Source: Rosistilla carotiformis (GTDB lineage: Bacteria > Planctomycetota > Planctomycetia > Pirellulales > Pirellulaceae). From it: 64,000 nucleotides of DNA. The stretch spans positions 248,001 through 312,000 of the forward strand of contig NZ_CP036348.1 in assembly GCF_007753095.1 (NCBI RefSeq), read 5' to 3'. This document shows, piece after piece, positions 17,054 through 26,687 of this stretch (position 1 is its first letter; each line of letters begins with the position of its first letter). Under the pieces are notes generated by a model. It did no database searches. It saw only the letters and a list, made by a program, of their open reading frames with translations, and was not told the DNA's origin. The position numbers and the translations under genes are program-made.

Positions 17054-17248
17054 CTAGCCGGAGATCATTCGGTTGCGCTTGCTGCGGCGTTCGGCACGCA
17101 GACGGTTGCGGCGGTTGATTTCGCTCGGCTTTTCGTAGAATTCGCGACGTCGCATCTCTTTCTTGATGCCGCTGCGCTCTACGAGTTTGCGGAATCGACG
17201 GACTGCTTCTTGAATCGTCTCCCGATCACGGACAACCAACTTAACCAT
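17054..17248 (-). CDS. rpsU: 30S ribosomal protein bS21
   Basis: A longer frame runs upstream, but ATG 17248 (with AGGA six bases ahead) gives the right 64-residue size. The product starts [20 protein letters not shown] and continues with [20 protein letters not shown] and a basic C-terminus ([13 protein letters not shown]), matching bS21. It binds the 30S platform near the 3' end of 16S rRNA and aids translation initiation. It stands alone here. Confidence 0.95.
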   Translation of the reverse strand: MVKLVVRDRETIQEAVRRFRKLVERSGIKKEMRRREFYEKPSEINRRNRLRAERRSKRNRMISG

Positions 17249-17649
17249 TATTTTTCCTGCACATAGGTTCGGATTTCGCCCTCCAAAATTGAAAGGTTGG
17301 GGCTTTCGTCGGAACGCTTCATTCCAACGCAGCGATACACTTTGAGAACTCCCAAACATACATCGCAAACAGCTAGGTCGGACATAGTAACAACCGATAA
17401 GCTGCTTTGTCCACTGGACTTCGGTAATTTTCAGCTGTTTGGTTGCCCTGGAGCCGGCGGCGCGCGAGGGCCGATCTGGAACGTTCCCTCTCCATGAATC
17501 GGTCATTTTTGGGCAGATCATGACCCCCTTGCCGTAAAGCCTGCCAAAATTCCCTATTCTTCGCAGGCGTCAGCAGAGGAACAATCGGACCGGGGGGCAT
17601 TTTTTGCTGTCGCAGCGGCCGATGAAGCCTTGCATTAGGAAGGGGCACG
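17249..17649. other. Intergenic region between rpsU and a small plus-strand gene
   Basis: About 400 bases carry no supported gene. It must hold the rpsU promoter on the minus strand and a plus-strand promoter for the gene at 17650. No conserved leader or riboswitch was recognised. A strong ribosome-binding site (AGGAAGGGG, 17637-17645) sits at its right edge. Confidence 0.45.
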
Positions 17650-17874
17650 ATGCCCGCCATTGATACAGCATTATCAGATTCCGAGGCAAGGATGTCCCCC
17701 GCAAACCCTCCAACTGCTGCGACGATGAAACCGGGCGATCTGCTGCACGACCTCGATCGTCGTCAGGATGATGTCTTAACCCAGTTGGATGAGCTGCAAG
17801 CCAAGCTCGACGGTGTGCTTGCCGAACTGGGAATCACGGCGATGGGTGACGGCGATCTCGACGCGGCGGAGTAG
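17650..17874 (+). CDS. Small coiled-coil hypothetical protein
   Basis: The 74-residue product starts at ATG 17650, four bases after a near-perfect ribosome-binding site AGGAAGGGG. That site is the main reason to believe the gene. Residues 27-60 form a probable coiled coil (DLLHDLDRRQDDVLTQLDEL then LQAKLDGVLAELG), and the tail is acidic. No Cys or membrane segment is present. No family was recognised. The gene is convergent with the PQQ protein gene and shares a bidirectional terminator. Confidence 0.65.
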   Translation: MPAIDTALSDSEARMSPANPPTAATMKPGDLLHDLDRRQDDVLTQLDELQAKLDGVLAELGITAMGDGDLDAAE

Positions 17875-17892
17875 CCGACGCGAATTGCCCAC

Positions 17893-17929
17893 AAAAAAAC
17901 CGGCTCGATCGCTCGACGCCGGTTTGATT
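17893..17929 (-). terminator. Terminator between convergent genes
   Basis: An 8-bp stem AAACCGGC/GCCGGTTT (17897-17925) with a self-complementary loop is followed by further T residues on the minus strand (seven T in all) and by GATTT on the plus strand. It should terminate the PQQ gene strongly and the small plus-strand gene more weakly. Confidence 0.75.
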
Positions 17930-17994
17930 TGATCTCGCTCGCGGCAACGCTCTGCCGGGCTGGAATCGTCGGTTGGCTGCCCGGTAGGTCGGGC

Positions 17995-19320
17995 CTACTT
18001 GTAGTCGTCCGCGTCCAGCGAAACGCAAACGATCTCTTCGTCGTTGCGAGCGAACAGATGTTTGCCGCTGTACGCCGGGTGCGACCAGACGACCGAGCGG
18101 CCGAAGCATTCGCCGGTCGGTTCGAGGACGTGGAAGCGGCCGATTTCGCGGTACTCTTTCGAATCGATCGCCGCGATGATCAGGTCCCCCGTCTCGCTGA
18201 ACAGGAAGAACTGGTCGCCGTGTTTGGTGACAAAGGCGGTTCCGTGTTTGGCACGTCGCTCGCCACCAGTCGTCGGGGCAAAGGTGGTCCACAGTCGATC
18301 GGAGGTCTTGGTGTCGATCGCTGCGAAGTGGCCGACTTGGCAATCGCTGCCGTAGATCACGCCGTCGACGATCATCGGCGTCGAGTTGGCACAATAGATC
18401 GATGTCTTCTGCTCGCCGCGCCACAGTTCCTTGACGGTCGGTTGGTCGCTGCCCAGTTCCAGCATCACCGATTCGGAGCCGATCCCGCTGGCAAACATTA
18501 GGTTCCCGTCATGCTGCGGCATCGTGATCGACATGCCATAGAGCGGGGTGAGGGGGACATCCCAGAATGGCTTGCCCGTCTTGGGATCGAGGCTTTCGAT
18601 TCCCTTGGGGCTGAAGGTGATCAGTTGCCGTGTGCCGCCGGCTTGGATGATGCGAGGCGGACAGTAACCGATGTCGTTGCCAACGGTGGGGCGTTTCCAG
18701 ATCTCTTTGCCGGTCATCTTGTCGAGCGAGACGACCGATTGAGTTTCGCCGCCAACCATGCAGATCAATTGATTGCCATCGACCAGTGGGTGAGCCGCGT
18801 GTCCCCAGATCGGGACTGCGGAATTAAAGTCCTTTTTGAAGCTGCGCTGCCAGATGACGCTGCCGTCGGCAGTCGACAAGCAGAACAAGTCCCCTTCGGC
18901 ACCGAGAGCGTAGACGCGGTCGCCATCGACGGTGGGGGTGCAGCGTGGGCCGGCCGGGTAGGAGATGCTGTAGGAGCAATCGTAGGCGTGTTCCCAAATC
19001 TTTTTGCCGGTCTTGGCGTCGAAGCAGAGGACGCGTTCTTGGCCGCCGAGGGTCGCTCGGGCTCCCGGATCGTTGACCGCTTCGCCCGAGGTGCGGACGT
19101 AGTCGGTTACATAGACACGTCCATCGGCGACCGATGGTCCGGCGTAACCTCCCTTGATCGGCATCCGCCAGACGGTCTTCAGGCCTTCGGCGGGGATCGA
19201 CTTGATCCATCCGGTTCCGCCTACGTTACCGTCGCGATTTTCCCCCATCCACTGTGGCCAATCGGCCTGAGTTGGGATGGCGGCGGCCAGAGCGAGGCAG
19301 AGTGTCAGCAGCGATCGCAT
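17995..19320 (-). CDS. Secreted PQQ-like beta-propeller repeat protein
   Basis: The frame is open far upstream (to 19965, through the enolase terminator and antisense to the eno 3' end), but ATG 19320 begins a signal peptide (MRSLLTLCLALAAAIPTQA) followed by DWPQWMGENRDGN, the signature mature start of planctomycete PQQ-like proteins. The 441-residue product has repeated blades with motifs such as VLCFDAKTGKKIWEH, LFCLSTADGSVIWQRSF and VVSLDKMTGKEIWKR. Despite the name, most of these do not bind PQQ; a scaffold or sugar/protein-binding role in the periplasm is more likely. Monocistronic, between two terminators. Confidence 0.9.
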   Translation of the reverse strand: MRSLLTLCLALAAAIPTQADWPQWMGENRDGNVGGTGWIKSIPAEGLKTVWRMPIKGGYAGPSVADGRVYVTDYVRTSGEAVNDPGARATLGGQERVLCFDAKTGKKIWEHAYDCSYSISYPAGPRCTPTVDGDRVYALGAEGDLFCLSTADGSVIWQRSFKKDFNSAVPIWGHAAHPLVDGNQLICMVGGETQSVVSLDKMTGKEIWKRPTVGNDIGYCPPRIIQAGGTRQLITFSPKGIESLDPKTGKPFWDVPLTPLYGMSITMPQHDGNLMFASGIGSESVMLELGSDQPTVKELWRGEQKTSIYCANSTPMIVDGVIYGSDCQVGHFAAIDTKTSDRLWTTFAPTTGGERRAKHGTAFVTKHGDQFFLFSETGDLIIAAIDSKEYREIGRFHVLEPTGECFGRSVVWSHPAYSGKHLFARNDEEIVCVSLDADDYK

Positions 19321-19365
19321 GGGGGAAGCTCCTTGGGAAGTGGTGGTTCGGTGTCGCGAGTGTTT

Positions 19366-19408
19366 ACAAAACAAATGCGGCAGCGTCCGTTGGTCGCTGC
19401 CGCATTTG
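19366..19408 (-). terminator. Intrinsic terminator of enolase gene
   Basis: A 14-bp perfect stem (CAAATGCGGCAGCG and CGCTGCCGCATTTG, 9-base loop, 19372-19408) is followed on the minus strand by TTTTGTAAAC. It lies about 100 bases past the eno stop. Confidence 0.8.
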
Positions 19409-19511
19409 CGATTCACTATAGCTTGGCGGTCGCCGTGCGGGCCACCGCTTCGACGCATCAACGACCTGAATCGCCGATACGTCACTTTAGTTCCCTGGCT
19501 AGTCCGAGCGA

Positions 19512-20906
<1,395 letters not shown>

Positions 20907-20998
20907 TCAAAGCCCAAGATTTGAGAAGCGGACGCGTTAATCCTCACCAGTCGTCGAGAGCTCAGCCGGCCGCGATTCGAACTCCTGGATTGGATTGC

Positions 20999-21622
20999 AT
21001 GTTTACAGGTCTCGTCGAACACCTCGCCACCGTCGCTCAGCTCCTTCCGCAGTCGCCGGGCAAGCGGATCGAGGTCGATGCCGGCCCCGTTGCCGAAGGG
21101 GCTCAGATCGGGGATAGCGTCGCCATCAATGGCTGTTGCTTGACCGTAATTGAGATCGACGGCCAGCGGCTGTCCTTCGAAGCGGGGGAGGAAACGCTCA
21201 GCCGAACCGATTTGGGGCAGCTGGTCGCGGGTTCGCTTGTGAATTTGGAACGAGCCCTGCGAGCTGGCGACCGACTCGGCGGGCACTACGTTTCGGGGCA
21301 TGTCGATGCCTTGGGGACGTTGATTTTGCGTGAAGAAGACCCGCCGTGGGCTAAACTGTGGTTTGGCGTGCCGCCCGAACTGACTCGGCAGATGGCATCC
21401 AAGGGGAGCGTAACGGTCGACGGCGTCAGTCTGACGTTGGTCGACGTGCAGGACGACCGCTTCAGCGTGGCGTTGATCCCGCACACATTGCAAGCGACAA
21501 CGCTGGGCAGGCTTGCCGTCGGCGATCGCGTGAATATCGAAACCGACGTGTTGGCGAAATACGTTCAGCGTCAATTGGAAACAGAAGACAGATGGTCAAC
21601 CGACAAACCGCCAGCTACCTGA
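20999..21622 (+). CDS. ribE: Riboflavin synthase, alpha subunit
   Basis: ATG 20999 gives 207 residues starting MFTGLVEHLATV, the family N-terminus. Two lumazine-binding barrels follow, each with the repeated pattern: GDSVAINGCCLTVIEI in the first and GSVTVDGVSLTLVDV in the second, then DRVNIETDVLAKYVQRQL. It dismutates two 6,7-dimethyl-8-ribityllumazine molecules into riboflavin. No FMN riboswitch was found upstream. Its 3' end overlaps the rsmA start by 31 bases in another frame, so the two genes are probably cotranscribed. Confidence 0.97.
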   Translation: MFTGLVEHLATVAQLLPQSPGKRIEVDAGPVAEGAQIGDSVAINGCCLTVIEIDGQRLSFEAGEETLSRTDLGQLVAGSLVNLERALRAGDRLGGHYVSGHVDALGTLILREEDPPWAKLWFGVPPELTRQMASKGSVTVDGVSLTLVDVQDDRFSVALIPHTLQATTLGRLAVGDRVNIETDVLAKYVQRQLETEDRWSTDKPPAT

Positions 21623-22503
21623 CAAAACGATTCCAACAGACGGGCATGCGCCCGCTGTCTCGGTTTGGCCAGAACTTCTTGATCGACCTGAATCTCGTCG
21701 ATCTGATCGCCGACAGTGCGGACATCGATGACCGCGACCTCGTGTTGGAAATTGGCACCGGGACCGGTTCGCTGACAACGCGTTTGGCGGCCCGAGCGGC
21801 GCATGTGATCACTGTTGAAATCGACACCAACCTGGCTCAGATCGCTCAGGAGGAGTTGGAGGATCTGCCGAATGTCACGATGCGGTTGCACGACGCGCTG
21901 AAAAACAAGAACAACTTCGACCCCGAACTGCTGGAAAACATCCGTCAGGAGTTCGATAAACTGCCGGCCAAGCGGCGGCGTTTTAAGTTGGTCGCCAATC
22001 TGCCGTACAACGTCGCCACGCCGATCATCTCGAATCTGCTTCGCAACGATCCGATCCCCGATGTTATCTCGGTGACGATTCAAAAGGAGTTGGCCGATCG
22101 GATCGTCGCTCCACCCGGTACGAAGGACTACAGTGCGCTGAGCATCTGGATCCAGAGTGTCGCCAATGCGAGCATCGTTCGCACGCTGCCGCCGGGCGTC
22201 TTTTGGCCGCCACCCAAAGTCACCTCGGCGATCATCCGGATCGACACCGATGCCAATTTGCGGGCGCGGATCGACAACATCGATTTCTTTCATGAGAAAC
22301 TGCGTGCGCTCTATTTCCACCGCCGCAAGTTCCTTCGCAGCGTCGTGCTGAGCGCGATGAAAGGCGAATTGGACAAAGCCCAAGTCGACGCCGTGCTTGA
22401 GAAGCTGGGCTTCAGCGGCGAGATCCGAGCCGAGCGTCTGACCGTCGCCCAAACGATCGAGCTGATCAATGAGCTGGGGACCGCGAGCGCCGAGGCGAAG
22501 TAA
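21592..22503 (+). CDS. rsmA: 16S rRNA (adenine1518-N6/adenine1519-N6)-dimethyltransferase
   Basis: The product is 303 residues from ATG 21592, within the ribE 3' end; ATG 21646 would avoid the overlap but remove the YLTKRF segment that seems part of the protein. It contains GQNFLID, the SAM-binding VLEIGTGTGSLTTRL, the acidic strand end VEIDTNL and the catalytic NLPYNVATPII motif. It dimethylates two adenosines in helix 45 of 16S rRNA. The downstream stop lies about 50 bases before the 181-bp repeat array. Confidence 0.95.
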   Translation: MVNRQTASYLTKRFQQTGMRPLSRFGQNFLIDLNLVDLIADSADIDDRDLVLEIGTGTGSLTTRLAARAAHVITVEIDTNLAQIAQEELEDLPNVTMRLHDALKNKNNFDPELLENIRQEFDKLPAKRRRFKLVANLPYNVATPIISNLLRNDPIPDVISVTIQKELADRIVAPPGTKDYSALSIWIQSVANASIVRTLPPGVFWPPPKVTSAIIRIDTDANLRARIDNIDFFHEKLRALYFHRRKFLRSVVLSAMKGELDKAQVDAVLEKLGFSGEIRAERLTVAQTIELINELGTASAEAK

Positions 22504-22556
22504 CGCCGGGGCGGTTTTCTTCGGGTCCAGGATGCTGCGCTACCACCGCCTCACCG

Positions 22557-23809
22557 CACCCGCCCGGCGAAGCTGGGAGGGTCGGAAAACGAGCGTTTAG
22601 CTAGTTTTTCGGGGAGGGCGGTTCTTCGGATCGATCGGTTTCGTAATGCGCAGACTCCCCTCCCCGAACTTCGCTTCGCTGGTTCGACCCTCCCCCTGTC
22701 AAACTTCGTTTGGGGGAGGGTGAAGTGTCGGCCAGTTTCACCCGCCCGGCGAAGCTGGGAGGGTCGGAAAACGAGCGCTTAGCAAGTTTTTCGGGTAGGG
22801 CGGTTCGTCGGATCGAACGCCGTCCATATGTGTAGACTCCCCTCTCCGAACTTCGCTTCGCTGGTTCGACCCTCCCCTGTCAAACTTCGTTTGGGGGAGG
22901 GTGAAGTGTCGAGCAGTTTCACCCGCCCGGCGAAGCTGGGAGGGTCGGAAAACGAGCGCTTAGCAAGTTTTTCGGGTAGGGCGGTTCGTCGGATCGAACG
23001 CCGTCCATATGTGTAGACTCCCCTCTCCGAACTTCGCTTCGCTGGTTCGACCCTCCCCTGTCAAACTTCGTTTGGGGGAGGGTGAAGTGTCGAGCAGTTT
23101 CACCCGCCCGGCGAAGCTGGGAGGGTCGGAAAACGAGCGTTTAGCTAGTTTTTCGGGTAGGGCGGTTTGTCGGCTCGATCGCCGTCCATATGCGCAGGCT
23201 CCCCTCCCCGAACTTCGCTTCGCTGGTTCAACCCTCCCCTGTCAAACTTCGTTTGGGGGAGGGTGAAGTGTCGAGCCGTTTCACCCGCCCGGCGAAGCTG
23301 GGAGGGTCGGAAAACGAGCGTTTAGCTAGTTTTTCGGGTAGGGCGGTTCGTCGGCTCGACCGCCGTCCATATGTGTAGACTCCCCTCCCCGAACTTCGCT
23401 TCGCTGGTTCGACCCTCCCCTGTCAAACTTCGTTTGGGGGAGGGTGAAGTGTCGAGCAGTTTCACCCGCCTGGCGAAGCTGGGAAGTTCGGAAAACGAGC
23501 GTTTAGCTAGTTTTTCGGGTAGGGCGGTTCGTCGGCTCGATCGCCGTCCATATGTGTAGACTCCCCTCCCCGAACTTCGCTTCGCTGGTTCGACCCTCCC
23601 CTGTCAAACTTCGTTTGGGGGAGGGTGAAGTGTCGGCCAGTTTCACCCGCCCGGCGAAGCTGGGAGGGTCGGAAAACGAGCGTTTAGCTAGTTTTTCGGG
23701 GAGGGCAGTTCTTCGGATCGATCGGTTTCGTAATGCGCAGGCTCCCCTCCCCGAACTTCGCTTCGCTGGTTCGACCCTCTCTGTGTCAAACTTCGTTTGG
23801 GGGAGGGTG
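22557..23809. repeat. Tandem array of seven 181-bp units
   Basis: Seven head-to-tail units start at 22557, 22739, 22920, 23101, 23282, 23463 and 23644. Each holds an element of about 165 bp from CACCCGCCC to GGGAGGGTG and then a 16-bp linker. Inside, GGGAGGGTCG and CGACCCTCCC form inverted arms, and the right end folds on itself (CCCTCCCC and GGGGGAGGG). The units differ by scattered substitutions. The 181-bp period is not a multiple of three, so the short open frames found in it are not genes. It is not a CRISPR array. Related single copies lie at 51349-51795 in the other orientation. Confidence 0.95.
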
Positions 23810-23994
23810 AAGTGTCGAACTGGCTGTTGTGTGTCGTCGCTTCGCGACGCCTGAGGTTGTCACTCTGCACCAAAATTGCAAAAAATGAAGATTCTAGAAA
23901 AGAATCTTGCGAGATCGGCCGATTTGGCTGACTATTGGGATAGGTAGCGTACGCGCGGAGAGTTCTTGATTTGACAGCAAAGGCAACGGTTGCG

Positions 23995-24594
23995 ATGAAA
24001 CAGAAGCCAGGTAGTCCGCACATTTCACGATTTGCAGCGGTGGCTGTCACCGCGCTGATCTGCAGTTCGGGCGAGACCGCGTCGGCTCGCAGCGCTCCCG
24101 CCTCGGAGAGCAACGCGATCCAGCAGATCGAACGCTATTGTTCCAAGAGTTGGCAGACGGCTCACATGCCTCGCGACGAGTGGAACGATAGCACTCAGCA
24201 GGTGTTGGCGGAGTTGTTGGAGCGGATTCCGCGCGAGCGACTGACCGCGGCGATCGGAGCTTCGGCATCCGAGGAGCGTCGCGAGCTGAACCGTTCGATC
24301 TGGCGGATCGTCAAGCGTTGGGTTCGGCGTCAGCGGCACGCCCCGTTGGACGATTTCGACACTCCCGGCGTTGTCGACGATCAATCGTCGCGCGTCGACG
24401 ACCAGATCGAACAGGTCTTGCGCGTCGCTTCGACTCAGTTGAGCGACCAGCAGCGGCGGATCATCGAGCTGCTGAAAGAGGGTCTAACAGTAGCCGAAAT
24501 CGCGGGGCGAATGGATCTGACGCCCAGCCGGATCAGCAACGAGAAGCATCGCGCGATCAAGCAGATCCGTCGCTATCTGTGCGACGCTGCGTAA
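23995..24594 (+). CDS. Sigma-70 family-like protein (region 4 HTH)
   Basis: ATG 23995 gives 199 residues; TTG 23971 is an alternative. Residues 1-45 are an unusual, partly hydrophobic leader. The centre has the helical segment DSTQQVLAELLERIPRERL and a basic WRIVKRWVRRQRH. The C-terminus is a clear sigma region 4 helix-turn-helix: LSDQQRRIIELLKEGLTVAE followed by IAGRMDLTPSRISNEKHRAI. Region 2 is poorly conserved, so promoter melting is uncertain. It begins about 185 bases past the repeat array. Whether it is a true sigma factor or another region-4-type regulator is open. Confidence 0.7.
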   Translation: MKQKPGSPHISRFAAVAVTALICSSGETASARSAPASESNAIQQIERYCSKSWQTAHMPRDEWNDSTQQVLAELLERIPRERLTAAIGASASEERRELNRSIWRIVKRWVRRQRHAPLDDFDTPGVVDDQSSRVDDQIEQVLRVASTQLSDQQRRIIELLKEGLTVAEIAGRMDLTPSRISNEKHRAIKQIRRYLCDAA

Positions 24595-24802
24595 GTCGCC
24601 GTTCTCTGCACGGCTGTGGTCGGATTCGATCGCAGCGTCTTCATCGGCTGCGTCGTTGTTAGGACCGGTACGATCGCTATCGTCGATGGCGAGTTCGCAG
24701 CGGTTGGTTTGGGATTCGCCCGGTTTGCGGCAGCGACGCGACGTAGGGTTCGGGATAGCCGCCTTGTTTGGCAATTCCGTGGGTCCCACCGTAGTTGCAC
24801 CG

Positions 24803-25870
24803 ATGATCGAAACCTTAGACGCTCCATTACAAGATACGCTCAGCCGCGAAGCTGAGGTTGCTTCTTCCGCCGCGCTCTCGTCCGAATCGGGGCACGCCGG
24901 CGCTGGCGAAACCGCTGCGGCCAGTCTGCGAATTGGCCGCGAAGCGATCGAGATTCTGCAGTGCCCCGGATGCAGCGGCGCGTTGTCGGTCGCGGCCGAA
25001 GCGATGCAGTGCGACGCGTGCGAGCGAAACTATCCGGTCGCCGATGGCGTTCCGGTACTGGTTGTTCCCGAGAAGAGTCTGTTCGACATCGAGACGTTCA
25101 CCAATGCGGAGCCGACGTTTTTTCGGCCTGTCGGCAAGGTCCGTGAACTGATCAGTGGGTGTCTGCCCGATGTGACGTTAAACGTTTCATCGGACAAGGT
25201 TTACGCCCGGATGTTGCAGCAGATGCTGGAGCGTTCGGAGCATCCCGTGGTGCTGGTGATCGGTGGCGGTGTGATCGGCGGTGGGATGGATTGTCTGGTC
25301 GACGATCCGCGGATCACGCTGATCGAAACCGACGCAGCGATCGCGCCGCGGACCAGTTTGGTCTGCGACGGCCACGATCTCCCCTTCGCCGACCAATCGG
25401 TCGACGCGGTGATCGTGCAAGCGGTTTTGGAGCACGTCGTCGATCCGCATCGCTGCGTTCAGGAGATTCATCGCGTGCTGAAGCCGGGCGGGTTGGTCTA
25501 TTCCGACACGCCGTTTATGCAGCAAGTTCACGGCCGGCAGTTCGACTTCACCCGCTTCACGCGACTCGGCCATCGCCGCTTGTTCCGGATGTTCGACGAG
25601 ATCGAGAGCGGGATCAGTTGCGGTCCCGGGACGGCGCTCGCTTGGTCGCTGCGTTATTTTCTGCTCAGCTTCTTCGCCAGCGATCGGATGCGGGCTGCGG
25701 TCAGCCTCGCCTCGCGGTTGATGTTCTTTCCGCTGAAGTACTGCGACCGCTACCTCGTCAATAAAGCCTCCGCCAGCGATGCCGCTTCGGCGTTCTATTT
25801 CTACGGCAGTCGCAGCGAGACACCGTTGTCGGATCGCGAGCTGGTCGCGTCGTATCACGGCGGGTTTTAG
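24803..25870 (+). CDS. Class I SAM-dependent methyltransferase with Trm112-like zinc ribbon
   Basis: The frame is open from 24656, but ATG 24803 (355 residues) fits better with coding composition. Residues about 52-80 form a Trm112-like zinc ribbon (CPGCSGAL, then CDACERNYPVADGVPVLV). A Rossmann methyltransferase domain follows, with VVLVIGGGVIGGGMD as motif I, LPFADQSVDAVIVQAVLEHV as the post-I region and EIHRVLKPGGLVYSDTPF. This fold is common in cell-envelope sugar or lipid methyltransferases; the substrate cannot be told. A minus-strand ABC exporter lies downstream. Confidence 0.82.
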   Translation: MIETLDAPLQDTLSREAEVASSAALSSESGHAGAGETAAASLRIGREAIEILQCPGCSGALSVAAEAMQCDACERNYPVADGVPVLVVPEKSLFDIETFTNAEPTFFRPVGKVRELISGCLPDVTLNVSSDKVYARMLQQMLERSEHPVVLVIGGGVIGGGMDCLVDDPRITLIETDAAIAPRTSLVCDGHDLPFADQSVDAVIVQAVLEHVVDPHRCVQEIHRVLKPGGLVYSDTPFMQQVHGRQFDFTRFTRLGHRRLFRMFDEIESGISCGPGTALAWSLRYFLLSFFASDRMRAAVSLASRLMFFPLKYCDRYLVNKASASDAASAFYFYGSRSETPLSDRELVASYHGGF

Positions 25871-25892
25871 ATTAGGGTCGTGAGGTGCGATT

Positions 25893-25960
25893 GGTCGGCT
25901 GAAGCCTCGACTCCAGCGCGGGGAGTTGCGCTTGGTCGGCTAAAGCCTTTACTCCAGCGC
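25893..25960. repeat. Two copies of a 27-bp dispersed repeat
   Basis: GGTCGGCTGAAGCCTCGACT and six further bases start at 25893; a near-identical copy starts at 25934 (period 41). The same motif occurs at 63659-63753 in mixed orientation, so it is a dispersed intergenic repeat. It lies between convergent genes. Confidence 0.8.
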
Positions 25961-25982
25961 GGGGAGTTGCGACTCGCAGTTG

Positions 25983-26687
25983 CTAGGTGCGGTTGGTTTC
26001 TTCTTTGACGATCTGGCCGTCTTGGAAGTGCAGGGTGCGCTCGGCGTGTGCGGCGACGTCGGCGCTGTGGGTGACCATCACCAGCGTGACCCCTTCGGTC
26101 TCGTGCAGGTTCGCGAAGATCGCCAGGATCTCTTCCGTGGTGCGACTGTCCAAGTTGCCTGTCGGTTCGTCGGCAAAGATCAGCTTCGGTTCGTTTGCCA
26201 GCGAGCGAGCGATCGCCACACGTTGCCTTTCACCGACACTCAGCCGCATCGGCAAGTGGTTCGCTCGATGCCCGATGCCGACGCGTTCCAGCAGGTCGTG
26301 GGCTCGCTGGTGCTTTTCCGCCGACGATCGCGGCGGGCCTTCGAACATCGGAACTTGGACGTTCTCGATCGCCGTCAGGGTTGGCAGCAGGTAGAAGGAT
26401 TGGAAGACAAAGCCGAGTTCCAGGGCGCGGAATCTGTCGAGCGATCCATGTTGGGTCAGCGGTTTTCCGCGGTAGAGGACTTCGCCCGAGGTTGGCACGT
26501 CCATTCCGCTGAGCGTGCACAGCAGCGTGCTCTTGCCGCTGCCGCTGGTCCCCATGATCGCGACGTATTCGCCTTGGAAGATCTCCACGTCGACGCCGCG
26601 AAGAGCTTCGACATTCCCGTTGGGATAGACTTTTCGCAGTCCCTTGCATTGCAGCAGTGGTTGCGTTTGTTCGTTGGTTTTATTCAT
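25983..26687 (-). CDS. ABC transporter ATP-binding protein (MacB/LolD type)
   Basis: ATG 26687 gives 234 residues; it overlaps the permease stop by 8 bases. It has Walker A (GTSGSGKSTLL), the Q-loop FVFQSFYLLPTLTAIENV, the signature LSVGERQRVAIARS, Walker B (LIFADEPTGNLD) and the H-loop VTHSADVA. The LolD/MacB subtype is indicated by the NLDS and FQSFYLLP pattern. With the FtsX-type permease encoded just upstream, it forms an export or lipoprotein-release type transporter. The substrate is unknown. Confidence 0.93.
   Translation of the reverse strand: MNKTNEQTQPLLQCKGLRKVYPNGNVEALRGVDVEIFQGEYVAIMGTSGSGKSTLLCTLSGMDVPTSGEVLYRGKPLTQHGSLDRFRALELGFVFQSFYLLPTLTAIENVQVPMFEGPPRSSAEKHQRAHDLLERVGIGHRANHLPMRLSVGERQRVAIARSLANEPKLIFADEPTGNLDSRTTEEILAIFANLHETEGVTLVMVTHSADVAAHAERTLHFQDGQIVKEETNRT

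Noticed and set aside
22557-23809. CRISPR array
   Set aside because: Units are 181 bp with no short repeat plus unique spacer pattern.
22828-23854. Short open frames with the repeated peptide MCRLPSPNFASLV inside the array
   Set aside because: They arise from the 181-bp repeat, whose period shifts the frame each time; no ribosome-binding sites or family resemblance.
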